In this document: positions 17,046 to 27,376 of the stretch, piece by piece
Layout of the letters: each line of letters begins with the position of its first letter
Numbering within the stretch: position 1 is the stretch's first letter
Source: Nocardia miyunensis NBRC 108239
GTDB taxonomy: Bacteria > Actinomycetota > Actinomycetes > Mycobacteriales > Mycobacteriaceae
NCBI RefSeq assembly: GCF_001613065.1
Contig: NZ_BDBQ01000029.1
Span: 124,001-188,000, forward strand
Length of the DNA stretch: 64,000 bases
Direction of reading: 5' to 3'
Notes under the pieces: model-generated
Seen by the model: the letters and a program-made list of their open reading frames with translations, nothing else
Told to the model about the DNA's origin: nothing
Databases searched by the model: none
Made by a program: the position numbers and the translations under genes

Positions 17046-17301
17046 TGCCGCTCTCCTAGTCTGTCCTTGCCTGCGGGATACTCCGCCCGCGCAACAGTAT
17101 CCCGGCATCACACGTTACTACTGGTCAGCCTTGCCTAACTTCGGCCGCCTACCGCATGCGGCACCACGGCACATCGTAGCCACCGCGCGGCCCTCGATCG
17201 ACCGGCAAGTGACGCCGGGAGGATCGGTGTGGCGCGGCACACCATGGGCGGCAGTCCGCGCACGCACCGGACGGCCGATTCCGGCGGCGATATCCTTCCG
17301 G

Positions 17302-18708
<1,407 letters not shown>

Positions 18709-18910
18709 GCGCCAACCATCCGACAGTTCTCCCTTCGGTGCCTGAGGTGAGACAACCCGACGCCTGCGCACCCTATTCCAGCTGTTCCGGATTCGGGGGA
18801 ATTCACCCCTGCCCGCGATGGAGATCCGACCCGCGCGAACCCCGCCGCGACACCGGTCACGCCGATGCCCGATTTGATGCACTATTGGCGGTATGGCATA
18901 CGGAGGGGCG

Positions 18911-19423
18911 ATGGGCCAGGAAAGAATTCCACTCGAGCAAACCGTTCTCGCGGAACCGGCATGGCGACCGAGTCCGCGCGCGAAGACGCTCTGGGCGATA
19001 CCGGCGGCGATCGGATGGGGGATCGTGGTGATCGCCGAAGTGGTGTGGATCCTCTCGGACTCGGCCAACCGCGCCTGGCAGTGGACGGCGCTGGTGATCA
19101 CGCTGGCGGTGGCCGCGGCGCACGTCGCCGGGGTGCCGCTGTGGCGGTACGCGGTACACCGCTGGGAGGTCACCGAGGAGGCGGTGTACACCCGTACCGG
19201 CTGGTTCACCCAGGAGAGCCGCGTCGCGCCGATCAGCCGCGTGCAGACCGTCGACACGCACCGCGGGCCGCTCGAACGGCTGCTCGGCCTCGCGACGGTC
19301 ACCGTGACCACGGCCTCCTCCGCCGGCGCGGTGCGGATTCCCGCACTGGATCTGGCGACCGCCGAGCAGACCGTCGAGCGGCTGACCGAGGTCGCCGCGA
19401 CGCATCGAGGGGACGCGACGTGA
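18911..19423 (+). CDS. PH-domain membrane protein (YdbS-like), short
   Basis: A protein of about 170 residues with two hydrophobic helices near the N-terminus ([20 protein letters not shown] and [18 protein letters not shown]), followed by a bacterial PH (bPH2/DUF304) domain: [20 protein letters not shown] and [27 protein letters not shown] lies just before the ATG at 18911; an ATG at 18893 is the alternative. Its stop overlaps the start of the next gene (GTGA). Such short/long YdbS-YdbT pairs occur in many Gram-positive bacteria; the biochemical role is not settled. Confidence 0.75.
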   Translation: MGQERIPLEQTVLAEPAWRPSPRAKTLWAIPAAIGWGIVVIAEVVWILSDSANRAWQWTALVITLAVAAAHVAGVPLWRYAVHRWEVTEEAVYTRTGWFTQESRVAPISRVQTVDTHRGPLERLLGLATVTVTTASSAGAVRIPALDLATAEQTVERLTEVAATHRGDAT

Positions 19424-21249
19424 CCGAGCCGGACCCGACCGGTGCGGATACCTCCGGCGAGGCGAGGAACACCGAGACGCCCTGGCGTCGGCTGGACGGC
19501 CGGATGCTGCTGTTGCATCCGGTGCGCGAGGTGGTGCGGTTCATCCCGGTGCTGATCGTGACCGTGATCGCGGGCAGTCGCAGCGACAATCCGATGTGGA
19601 GCCTGGCGGCGCTGGTGGTGATCGTCGGGCTGGCGCTCACGCGCTGGTTCACCACCACGTACCGGATCGGCCCGGACACCGTGCAGTTGCGGCGCGGACT
19701 GCTGCAGCGCAAGACGTTGACGGTGCCGCGCTCGCGGATCCGCTCGGTGGACGTGCACGCGGATCTGATGCACCGGTTGCTCGGACTGGTCGTCCTGGCC
19801 ATCGGCACCGGACAGCACGCGGACAAACAGGAGCGCTTCCATCTCGACGGCGTCGACGCTCGGCAGGTTCCCGAACTGCGCGCGCTGCTACTGCACGACG
19901 TGGAACCGCCTGCGGTACAGGATGTTCCACAGCGGTCCCAGCCGGAGCCACAGCCGCACAGGGGAATCGAGATCGGCCACTGGCAACCGGCCTGGGTCCG
20001 GTACGCGCCGCTGTCGCTGCGCGGGCTCGCGGTCATCGCTCCGATCGTCGGCCTGGCCTTCAAATTCGGCATCGCCAACGTGCTGTTCGATCCCGATACG
20101 GTCGCCGCGATCGGCGCCCGCGGTGCGGCATTCATCACGGTGACCGTCGTGATCGTCCTGGCGGCACTGATCGTCGTGGTGACGCTTGGCGACTGCCTGC
20201 GTTATCTGACAACGTATTTCGGCCTGCGCGTCGTCGATGACGGCCGCACACTGCACATCAGCCACGGCCTGTTCACGACCCGCCAGACCACTCTGGACCT
20301 GGCTCGCCTGCGCGGCGCGACACTGAAAGAGCCGCTGCTACTGCGTCTCGCGGGCGGTGCGGAACTCGACGCCATCATGACCGGCACCAGCTCCCGCCAG
20401 AAGATCCTCCCGCAAGCCCCCCGCACCGCCGTGGACAGCACACTCGCCCAGCTGCTCACCAGCCGCCAGCGGCAGCGGCAGCGGGAGACGCGACCGATCA
20501 CCGCCGATGCCGGAATATCCAGCAGTGCAACGGAATACCACGTTTCGGACGATGCGGCCCAGCACGCGTCGACCGCCCGCTTCGCCGCCCCCGACACAAC
20601 GGACGCCAGCGCGATTGCGGGCGAGCGCCCCGGCTCCCACGTCGGTCCGATCACCGCCGCGAGCCCATGGACCGGCACGGACAGCATCCCCGGCACGCAT
20701 GAAATAGGCTCATCCTCAACGCAATCCGCGTCATCCGGTGTTCGGACTACGTCCGCGACACAGGATGCCGCAGCGCCCGCACACGTCGCGCTGATCCCGC
20801 ACGGAGGCCGCGCGCGACGGCGACGGTTCACCCGGGCGTTGACACCGCTGTTGGTCATCGCGGCGATCATGGCGGCGATCGACGTTGCGGGAGTAGGGAT
20901 TCCGGCGTGGGTATGGGGCGTCCTGGCCGTCGTCGCGGTGATCGCGCTGGCGCTCGCGCAGGATCGCTATCGGGGCCTCGGGCATGCGGTCATACCCGGT
21001 GACGCAACGGGTCCGACCTGGCTGATCACCCGCAACGGCTCGCTGGACCGCGACCGCGACTGCCTCGAAGCGCCCGGCATCATCGGCTGGACCGTCCGCC
21101 AGACTTTCTTCCAGCGCCGCGCGGGCCTGGCCACCCTCGTCGCCGCGACCGCCGCGGGCAAGAAGCGGTACCGAGTCGTGGACGTTCCGCTGGAACAGGC
21201 GTGGTCGTTGATCGAGGCGGTGACTCCCGGACGACTGGGCGACCGCTGA
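19420..21249 (+). CDS. Multi-PH-domain membrane protein (YdbT-like), long
   Basis: A 609-residue membrane protein, coupled by overlap to the short PH gene. Three PH-like modules follow membrane helices: the first after [13 protein letters not shown] (about 75-190), the second after the pair near residues 205-260 ([20 protein letters not shown]), and the third after [14 protein letters not shown] and [15 protein letters not shown] ([19 protein letters not shown]). Between the second and third lies a Ser/Thr/Ala-rich stretch of about 110 residues (350-460) that is longer than usual and probably disordered. Function unknown; the family is linked to envelope stress or secretion only loosely. Confidence 0.72.
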   Translation: MTEPDPTGADTSGEARNTETPWRRLDGRMLLLHPVREVVRFIPVLIVTVIAGSRSDNPMWSLAALVVIVGLALTRWFTTTYRIGPDTVQLRRGLLQRKTLTVPRSRIRSVDVHADLMHRLLGLVVLAIGTGQHADKQERFHLDGVDARQVPELRALLLHDVEPPAVQDVPQRSQPEPQPHRGIEIGHWQPAWVRYAPLSLRGLAVIAPIVGLAFKFGIANVLFDPDTVAAIGARGAAFITVTVVIVLAALIVVVTLGDCLRYLTTYFGLRVVDDGRTLHISHGLFTTRQTTLDLARLRGATLKEPLLLRLAGGAELDAIMTGTSSRQKILPQAPRTAVDSTLAQLLTSRQRQRQRETRPITADAGISSSATEYHVSDDAAQHASTARFAAPDTTDASAIAGERPGSHVGPITAASPWTGTDSIPGTHEIGSSSTQSASSGVRTTSATQDAAAPAHVALIPHGGRARRRRFTRALTPLLVIAAIMAAIDVAGVGIPAWVWGVLAVVAVIALALAQDRYRGLGHAVIPGDATGPTWLITRNGSLDRDRDCLEAPGIIGWTVRQTFFQRRAGLATLVAATAAGKKRYRVVDVPLEQAWSLIEAVTPGRLGDR

Positions 21250-21543
21250 GGGCGAACCCGTACAACTACAGCCGGGCTGCGAGTCCCGCACCGTGAGCGC
21301 GCCCGGCGCATCGGAACGCACCGGTAGTCCACGCCCGGCGCACCGGAACCGCAACGCCACACCGACTCCGGCGACACCGGTAGTCCCGTGCCGGGCACCC
21401 GGGCCCGCAAGACCGCACCAGCGCGCGCTCCGACAGCGCTGACCGTCACGACCGGGACGCCGATGCGCCCTTCCCTCATCCGGCAAAAGGTTGCTGATGT
21501 GTCGCTGTTACGGCGCGCGGCTGCCTCGCGTTCAATGGTTCGT
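21250..21543. other. Gap before the KimA-like gene, with short direct repeats
   Basis: Within this 294-base gap, GCCCGGCGCAYCGGAAC occurs at 21301 and 21333, and CACCGGTAGTCC at 21319 and 21375. I could not recognise a c-di-AMP (ydaO-type) riboswitch, which controls kimA in Bacillus. Confidence 0.4.
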
Positions 21544-23379
21544 ATGGTGCAGACGCGGCAGAGGAATACTTCCGAACGCCCGATCGCGGATCGGCGGCTG
21601 CGCAGGCACCAGCGCGGCGACCAGTTCCGGCTGACCGCGCTCGGCGGTCTGGCCGCGCTGTCGCTGGACGCGCTCACCAGCGTCGCCTATGGTCCGGAAT
21701 CGATCGTGCTCGTCCTGGTCACCGCGGGTGCCGCCGCGGTCACCTGGACGCTGCCGGTATCGCTGGCGATCGCCGCTCTGCTGGTCGTCCTGGTGCTGTC
21801 GTACCGGCAGGTCATCGCCGCACACCCCGACGGCGGCGGCGCCTACGCCGTGGCGAAGAAGGATCTGGGCCGCAGAGCGAGCCTGCTCGCCGCGGCCAGT
21901 CTGGTCGTGGATTACGTCCTCACCGTCGCGGTCAGTCTGGCCGCCGGGGCCGCGAGTCTGGCCAGCGTGTTCCCGGACCTGGCGGATCATCTGCTGCTGG
22001 TCACGCTGATCGGCCTGGCGATACTGACCGCGATCAACCTGATCGGCGTCGCCGAGTCGGCGAAAGTGCTGATGGGCCCGACGGTCGTCTTCGTGGTGGC
22101 GATCATCGCGGTCATCGCGTTCGGCTTGGCCAGATCCACGCCGGTCAGCGTCATCGGCACCGATCGGGGACCGATCTCGCCGACCGCCACGGTCGGAATC
22201 GTCCTGCTGCTGCGGGCATTCGCGGCCGGATGCTCCTCGCTGACCGGTGTGGAGGCAATCGCCAACGCGGTCCCGTCGTTCCGCACGCCCGCGGTGCGGC
22301 GCGCCCAGCACACCGAGGTAGCTCTAGGTGTGCTGCTGGGGCTCATGCTGCTCGGACTCGCCGTGCTGATCGGGAAGTACCACACCGTGCCGCGCGGCGA
22401 CGTGACCGTCCTGGCTCAGCTCTCGGCGGCCGCGTTCGGCACCGGCTGGGCGTTCTACGTCACCAATCTCGCCGTGACGCTGGTCCTGGTCCTGGCCGCG
22501 AACACCAGCTTCGGCGGTCTACCGGTGCTGCTGGCTCTGCTGGCCAAGGACCACCGAGTACCGCACATGTTCGCGATGCGTTCGGAGCGACCGGTTTTCC
22601 GCTACGGCGTCACCGCCCTGGCCGTACTCGCCGCGATCGTGCTGCTGGCGGTGGACGCCGACACGCACCGGCTGCTGCCGGTCTTCGCGATCGGCGTCTT
22701 CATCGGCTTCACGCTGAGTCAGGTCGGCCTGGTACGGCATTGGCGACATCAGCGCGGACCGGGCTGGATCTGGCGCACCGCGCTCAACGGCTTCGGCGCG
22801 ATCCTCACCGCGATCGCCGGAATCGTGCTGCTGGCAGAGAAATTCACCGAGGGCGCGTGGTTGCTGCTGATCATCGTGCCGGTGCTGATCCTGCTGTTCG
22901 CGCGCACCGAACGGTATTACGCCATGATCGCCGAACAACTGGGTATGGGCCGGATACCGCCCACACCCGTGCCGTCGGGACCGGCGCTGGTCGTGGTCCC
23001 CGTCGTCACCGTCAGCACGATCACCGAACAGGCCCTCGAGGCGGCCATGCGCATGGGCGGGGAGGTCGCCGCGGTCGCGGCCGCCATCGATCCGGGCGCG
23101 ACGAAGAAGCTCAGCGCGAAGTGGGAGAAGTGGGATCCGGGCATTCCCCTGACCGTGCTGCCCTGCCCCAACCGCAGCCTCGTCGCAACCCTGGTCGGCT
23201 ACGTGCGCAAACGGACCGCCGAGGGTAAGCACGTCACGGTGCTGCTCGCCGAGATCGACACCCAGCACTGGTGGCAGCGTCTGCTGCACAACCCTCGCGG
23301 CCCGGTCCTGGCGGCATCCCTGCGCAGCCGGACCGATGCGATCGTCGCGACGCTCACCATCCACCTGGACAGGAGTTAG
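21544..23379 (+). CDS. KimA-like potassium importer (APC superfamily)
   Basis: A 611-residue membrane protein with about 12 transmembrane helices and a cytosolic C-terminal domain. DALTSVAYGPESIVLVLVTA, SYRQVIAAHPDGGGAYAVAK and SSLTGVEAIANAVPSFRTP are the segments that mark the KimA/YdaO branch of APC transporters, which import K+ by proton symport and are inhibited by c-di-AMP in Bacillus. The tail (ALVVVPVVTVSTITEQALE, then VTVLLAEIDTQHWW) matches the USP-like domain of KimA. An ATG 9 bases upstream is an alternative start. It converges on the next gene with a 4-base overlap. Confidence 0.75.
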   Translation: MVQTRQRNTSERPIADRRLRRHQRGDQFRLTALGGLAALSLDALTSVAYGPESIVLVLVTAGAAAVTWTLPVSLAIAALLVVLVLSYRQVIAAHPDGGGAYAVAKKDLGRRASLLAAASLVVDYVLTVAVSLAAGAASLASVFPDLADHLLLVTLIGLAILTAINLIGVAESAKVLMGPTVVFVVAIIAVIAFGLARSTPVSVIGTDRGPISPTATVGIVLLLRAFAAGCSSLTGVEAIANAVPSFRTPAVRRAQHTEVALGVLLGLMLLGLAVLIGKYHTVPRGDVTVLAQLSAAAFGTGWAFYVTNLAVTLVLVLAANTSFGGLPVLLALLAKDHRVPHMFAMRSERPVFRYGVTALAVLAAIVLLAVDADTHRLLPVFAIGVFIGFTLSQVGLVRHWRHQRGPGWIWRTALNGFGAILTAIAGIVLLAEKFTEGAWLLLIIVPVLILLFARTERYYAMIAEQLGMGRIPPTPVPSGPALVVVPVVTVSTITEQALEAAMRMGGEVAAVAAAIDPGATKKLSAKWEKWDPGIPLTVLPCPNRSLVATLVGYVRKRTAEGKHVTVLLAEIDTQHWWQRLLHNPRGPVLAASLRSRTDAIVATLTIHLDRS

Positions 23380-23819
23380 CGCCCGGCGGCCTTCCCCGCG
23401 TTGCGCGCTGGCAGGACGAACCCGCGCCAGAACAGATACCAGCCCGCGGGCACCACCCCGCAGGCCAGGAACAACGGTGTGGTCCAACTGTCGGTGAGGA
23501 TCACATCACCGCCGGGGCCCGTCGTCAGGCACACCACGAAACCCACCAGCCACGCCAGGACCGGCAGCGACATCGTGGCCGGGCGCGAGACCACGGTCCC
23601 CATGCCGAGCACCAGCACCAGATTGATCACCGCCGCGAAGGCCGCGCTGATCGGAAACGGAGTCGCGCCGATGTAGGTCGGCAGATACAGCACCTCGACC
23701 GCGAAGGTCAGCAGGCCGTTGAACACCAGCAGCACGACCAGAGCGGTACCGGCCAGCACGAACCCGGGCCGTTGCTCGTCCACCGAGGAACTCACCCGGC
23801 CGATCGCCGGGGCCGTCAC
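23376..23819 (-). CDS. Four-helix membrane protein (Rv1171-like)
   Basis: A 147-residue protein with four predicted membrane helices (ALVVLLVFNGLLTFAVEVLYL, AAVINLVLVLGMGTVV, VLAWLVGFVVCLTTGP, PLFLACGVVPAGWYLFW) and a basic C-terminus. A hypothetical membrane protein occupies the same place beside mshB in M. tuberculosis (Rv1171). Its GTG start overlaps the stop of a 52-residue ORF (GTGA), so the two are probably translated together. Function unknown. Confidence 0.7.
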   Translation of the reverse strand: MTAPAIGRVSSSVDEQRPGFVLAGTALVVLLVFNGLLTFAVEVLYLPTYIGATPFPISAAFAAVINLVLVLGMGTVVSRPATMSLPVLAWLVGFVVCLTTGPGGDVILTDSWTTPLFLACGVVPAGWYLFWRGFVLPARNAGKAAGR

Positions 23820-23974
23820 GGGACGGGCGGGAAGCCGAGCAGCGTCAGCAGGTGACTCTGCAGATCGACGAAGGAGTACAGCACCGACAGATACAGGTCG
23901 TGTTGCGCCTGGAAATGTGGCTGCTGACTCTGGACGAACGCCGCGATGGCATCCTGCAGACTCCAGTTGTACAT
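23816..23974 (-). CDS. 52-residue small protein, coupled to membrane protein
   Basis: An ATG at 23974 opens a 52-codon frame that begins MYNWSLQDAIAAFVQSQQPH and ends LLTLLGFPPVP. It is rich in Gln, Leu and aromatics and unlike a random GC-rich frame. The TGA overlaps the GTG of the membrane protein gene. The sequence looks like one amphipathic helix pair, with no signal peptide and no known family. Coding status rests on composition and on the perfect stop/start overlap. Confidence 0.55.
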   Translation of the reverse strand: MYNWSLQDAIAAFVQSQQPHFQAQHDLYLSVLYSFVDLQSHLLTLLGFPPVP

Positions 23975-24184
23975 GCCGCTCAGTCTAGAGCCGCCCCCAC
24001 AGCCCCGCGCCGGGCATCACAAGATCGCGACGGCGCCCCGTCACCGGCACGTACTCCTGCGGTCAGCGGCTGCTATCGCATCCGGCGCGGCAATGGCCGC
24101 GCTCGCCGAACGTCACATCCGGTCGCGGCATCGACACAGTGCACATACCGTCCGACGGCGGCTCGCCCCAACGGCAGGGCAGCG

Positions 24185-25105
24185 TCAGTGCAGAATGCCC
24201 AGGCCCGAGAACAGGTCGTGTTCGCGGCCGTCGGGGCCGACCTCACCACGCTGCCCACGCACGAGGATGTAGTGCTCCTCGGGCAGGATCGGCTGGGCGA
24301 TGTTGTTCGAGAGGGCGAATTCGCGGCCGGAGGGGGCAACGCCGACCTGGGTGGCATGGGCGCGCAATGCCGCGCGTTTGGCGGGCAGCACCTCGGAGAC
24401 GTCGATCGTGGTGGTCACCGATTCGCTTGGGACACAGGATAATTCGCCCTCGGCGGGCAGTTGCCAACCGGCCGGGAGGGCGCCGGGGAGCTGATCGACG
24501 GTGCGGCGGGCCAGCGCCTCGGTGTGCAGGCGCAGCACGGTGGCGTCGGTGACGGACCAGTAGAGTTTCGGTACGTCCCAACCTCTTTCGGCGGCACGGT
24601 CCACCGCGTCCATCGTGATCCGGTGTGCGCGAAGATGATCCGGATGCCCGTAACCGCCCTTGGGGTCGTAACAGATCACCACCGCGGGCCGCACCTCGAG
24701 CAGAATCCGCACCAGGGCCTCGACCGCGGCGTCACCGGACTTCACGAACGCCCGCGGGTGCAGCGCCGCCTCCGATTCACGCGGGGCCGCGGTGGTGCCG
24801 GACATGCCGGAGTCCCGCCAGCGCCCCGCGCCGCCCAGGAACAGCGGCGGTCCGGCCGCCAATTCCGCCAGGGCACTGGATAATTCGCCGATCCGATAGC
24901 CGCCGAGCTGATCGGCCGCCGAACTCACCAGCTGCGCCCACTCCTCGCCGATGACCTCGCCCTCCTCGCCGAGGGTGCAGGTCACCACGGTCACCGGCAC
25001 ACCCCGCCGCCGATAGTGCGCGATGGTGCCGCCGGTGATGATCGTCTCGTCGTCCGGATGCGCGTGCACCAGCAGCAGGCCGCCGACCGGGAAGTTCTCG
25101 GTCAC
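24185..25105 (-). CDS. mshB: Mycothiol deacetylase MshB
   Basis: A 306-residue zinc deacetylase (GlcNAc-PI de-N-acetylase family) that removes acetate from GlcNAc-Ins in mycothiol synthesis. The metal-site motif AHPDDE (14-19) and the later GYGHPDHLRAH supply the zinc ligands and catalytic residues. The C-terminal HATQVGVAPSGREFALSN is typical of MshB. The GTG at 25105 overlaps the stop of lpqW, so lpqW and mshB are translationally coupled. The 210 bases after it to the small ORF show no obvious signal. Confidence 0.9.
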   Translation of the reverse strand: MTENFPVGGLLLVHAHPDDETIITGGTIAHYRRRGVPVTVVTCTLGEEGEVIGEEWAQLVSSAADQLGGYRIGELSSALAELAAGPPLFLGGAGRWRDSGMSGTTAAPRESEAALHPRAFVKSGDAAVEALVRILLEVRPAVVICYDPKGGYGHPDHLRAHRITMDAVDRAAERGWDVPKLYWSVTDATVLRLHTEALARRTVDQLPGALPAGWQLPAEGELSCVPSESVTTTIDVSEVLPAKRAALRAHATQVGVAPSGREFALSNNIAQPILPEEHYILVRGQRGEVGPDGREHDLFSGLGILH

Positions 25106-26904
25106 GACAGGCGCCGCCAGTTCGCCGCGCCGCCGAAGATGCCCACCCCGATCGAGCCGCTGAGCGACACACCGTCCATCCGGGGCCCGGCCGCGGCGAC
25201 ACCGTTGTCCTGCACGATCGGCAGAACGGTCGCCAGATCCCACAGCTTCGGCTCGGCCTCGGCGATCGTCTTGGGCGGATCGATACCGCGCAGGGCCGCG
25301 TCGATCTGTGGTTGCAGGGCCGGATCGCACACCCCGGACACGTTGCCGGGGGCCTTGCGGATCGTCTCGGCCTGCGCGGACGCGGTATCGGTCTGTCCGG
25401 TGGGCGGCGCGGCGGGCGGGCAGCCGTAGCGCGAGGCCAGCACGGTCGCGGGATCACCGCCGGCCTGCTCCCAGCCGACGATCGCGTCGACGGTGCCGTC
25501 GAGCAGATCCTTGCCGTAGAGCTCGTCGGCGGGCAGGTTGCGCACGATGGCATCGATTCCGGCACTGCGCAATTGGTCCGCGGCGGTATTGGCGACCGCG
25601 AGCGCGGTCGTATCCTTGTCCACCGCGCCGATCCGGATGGTGAGGGTCTTGCCGTCCTTGGCGACCTGCCGCGGCTGCGGCGCGGGCGAGGTCGTCGAAT
25701 TGGTCGGCGGCGTCTCGGGCGCGCGCGCGAATCCCGCCTCGGCGAGCAGCCCGAACGCCTGATCGGCGCTCATACGCGGCGGCTCGGTCGGAGCGTATCC
25801 GGGATCGGACGGCGAAAGTACTTGCGCGCGAGCGGGTTCCACCCAGCTGCCGGTCTGCGCGCCGACCGAGGCCAGCAGTCCCGGATCCACCAGACCCAGC
25901 ACCGCGCGCCGCACCCGGACGTCGCTGAGATCACCGGTACGGCCGTTGAGCACCAGTTGCATCACCCGGGCCTGCGGCATGCTCGCGGTCCGCACCGACG
26001 GCACCGCGCCGAGTTGCGCCTGCGTCGCCGCGGTGCCGTGCACCAGCGCCATCTGCGCGTCGCCCGAACGCAGCGATTCGGCCACCTGAGCGGTGGTGCC
26101 GCCGCCGCGCAGCTGGATCTGATCCGGCACCGCCGGTGTGCCCCAGTACCGGTCGTTGCGTTCGAGCAGGATCTCCTCGCGACCGGCGTCGGCCTGTTTC
26201 ACCCGGAATTGTCCGCCGGAGATCGGATTCTGATCGATCAGCCCGCGGTCCAGGGTCAGCGCCCGCTCGAATCCGCCGGGCGCGTCCTTGAGCAGATGTG
26301 AGGGCAGCAGATCGGTGAACAGGCTCCGCCACGCCGGATAGGCCCCGTTCATCGTGACCGTCACCGTCTTACCGCCCTGCGAGGAGCTCACATCGGTGAT
26401 CATCCGGTAACCGGCCGGATCGACCACGCCCGGTTCGGTGATCATCTGCTGCCACAGATAACGGAAATCCTCCGCCGCGATCGGCGCACCGTCGGACCAG
26501 GACGCCTGATCCTGCAACCGGTAGGTGATGGTGAACGGATTCTGCGAGGTCACATCCGCCGACACCATCAACGCGCTGTCGGGCACCCAATCGGTCGCGC
26601 CCCGCGTCGTCGGCGAGGGCACCGGCCGGAACGGACTCGGAAACACCATCGAGGCAACGGCATCGGTGGCCGGGGACTGATTCGACCGCAGATGCGGATT
26701 GAACCCGATCCCGATGTCGTCCACCGCCACCACCACCGTGGTCTTGGTCGGCGTGGCGGGCAGCGTCTTCGGACTGTCCGTGCTCTCGATCGGCGGCGGC
26801 GGATTCGCCGTACATCCGGCGAGCAACGTCACCGACGTCGCCAGCACCAACACAACAGCCCGCAGCAGCACCGTGGCACGCCGCGTCGCGCAAGCCCCCG
26901 ACAT
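25102..26904 (-). CDS. lpqW: LpqW-like lipoprotein, family 5 solute-binding fold
   Basis: A 600-residue protein with a signal peptide and lipobox LLAGC (27-31), so it should be lipid-anchored outside the membrane. The rest resembles family 5 (oligopeptide) binding proteins: FTITYRLQDQASWSDGAPI, DFRYLWQQMI and LVLNGRTGDLSDVRVRRAVL. Mycobacterial LpqW (Rv1166) steers mannolipids between PIM and lipoarabinomannan synthesis, and pimE lies 3 kb away here. A Thr/Ser/Pro insert (APETPPTNSTTSPAPQP, about 450-465) interrupts the second lobe. The ATG at 26904 is chosen because it gives the signal peptide. Confidence 0.82.
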   Translation of the reverse strand: MSGACATRRATVLLRAVVLVLATSVTLLAGCTANPPPPIESTDSPKTLPATPTKTTVVVAVDDIGIGFNPHLRSNQSPATDAVASMVFPSPFRPVPSPTTRGATDWVPDSALMVSADVTSQNPFTITYRLQDQASWSDGAPIAAEDFRYLWQQMITEPGVVDPAGYRMITDVSSSQGGKTVTVTMNGAYPAWRSLFTDLLPSHLLKDAPGGFERALTLDRGLIDQNPISGGQFRVKQADAGREEILLERNDRYWGTPAVPDQIQLRGGGTTAQVAESLRSGDAQMALVHGTAATQAQLGAVPSVRTASMPQARVMQLVLNGRTGDLSDVRVRRAVLGLVDPGLLASVGAQTGSWVEPARAQVLSPSDPGYAPTEPPRMSADQAFGLLAEAGFARAPETPPTNSTTSPAPQPRQVAKDGKTLTIRIGAVDKDTTALAVANTAADQLRSAGIDAIVRNLPADELYGKDLLDGTVDAIVGWEQAGGDPATVLASRYGCPPAAPPTGQTDTASAQAETIRKAPGNVSGVCDPALQPQIDAALRGIDPPKTIAEAEPKLWDLATVLPIVQDNGVAAAGPRMDGVSLSGSIGVGIFGGAANWRRLS

Positions 26905-26931
26905 CACGCCCGGCACTGTAACAGTGTCGTC

Positions 26932-27084
26932 GGCCTCCGCTTCGCTCCGGCGGGCCGCGGGCCCCCAAGGGCCGATCCTTCCCTCCTCCGCTCCTCCGCT
27001 TCGCTCCCCCGCTCCGTCAGTCCAGAATCGACCCGGGCCGCGGCCAGGAGTTGGCGTTTCACGGGGTCGGCGAAACCAGGTGAA
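26932..27084. repeat. Dispersed intergenic repeat, copy B
   Basis: GGCCTCCGCTTCGCTCCGGC (26932-26951) and CTTCGCTCCCCCGCTCCGTC (26999-27018) match copy A at the same spacing. A second block, GTTGGCGTTTCACGGGGTCG then GCGAAACC (27050-27077), matches the second block of copy C. Copy B thus contains both halves of the repeat family and sits directly upstream of lpqW. Confidence 0.6.
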
Positions 27085-27305
27085 CCAGGTGGTCACCTGC
27101 TGCGCGCAGCTGCACTCGGCGGGGTGGGGTGAGTGAAATCCGTTGAGGTCGTGCTCTTCTCCGTTCACCGCCCGATACCTCTCCGAACTCCCGGACAACT
27201 CCACCAGTCACGGCCCGGTGTCATCGGCCCCCTCGAGGCCCCGACTTCTCGGAGCCCAGAGGGGTACATGTCCGGCCTCACCGGATGACACGGCTCTCGG
27301 CCGTG

Positions 27306-27340
27306 CTTGTCGCGCACACTGTGAAGTGTTGCGCGACAAG
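27306..27340 (-). terminator. Long hairpin after typA
   Basis: CTTGTCGCGCACACT-GTGA-AGTGTTGCGCGACAAG folds into a 15-bp stem with one bulged base and a 4-base loop. It begins 37 bases after the typA stop codon on the minus strand and is the likely typA terminator. Confidence 0.65.
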
Positions 27341-27376
27341 GTGTTCACGCTTCGTCACGACGAACGAGAAGTCCGG

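Larger units (their letters stand above)
26905..27376. other. 472-base gap between lpqW and typA
   Basis: This gap holds the dispersed repeat copy B and a strong hairpin, annotated separately. I see no gene in it; the rest is GC-rich sequence, and the lpqW promoter should lie at its left side. Confidence 0.5.

Noticed and set aside
18709-19842. Open frame extending cofG upstream to a much longer protein
   Set aside because: It is antisense to the two PH-domain genes, arginine- and serine-rich, and unlike any CofG; the enzyme begins near 18708.
21250-21543. ydaO-type c-di-AMP riboswitch before the KimA-like gene
   Set aside because: Conserved riboswitch elements were not recognisable by eye; only short direct repeats were seen.
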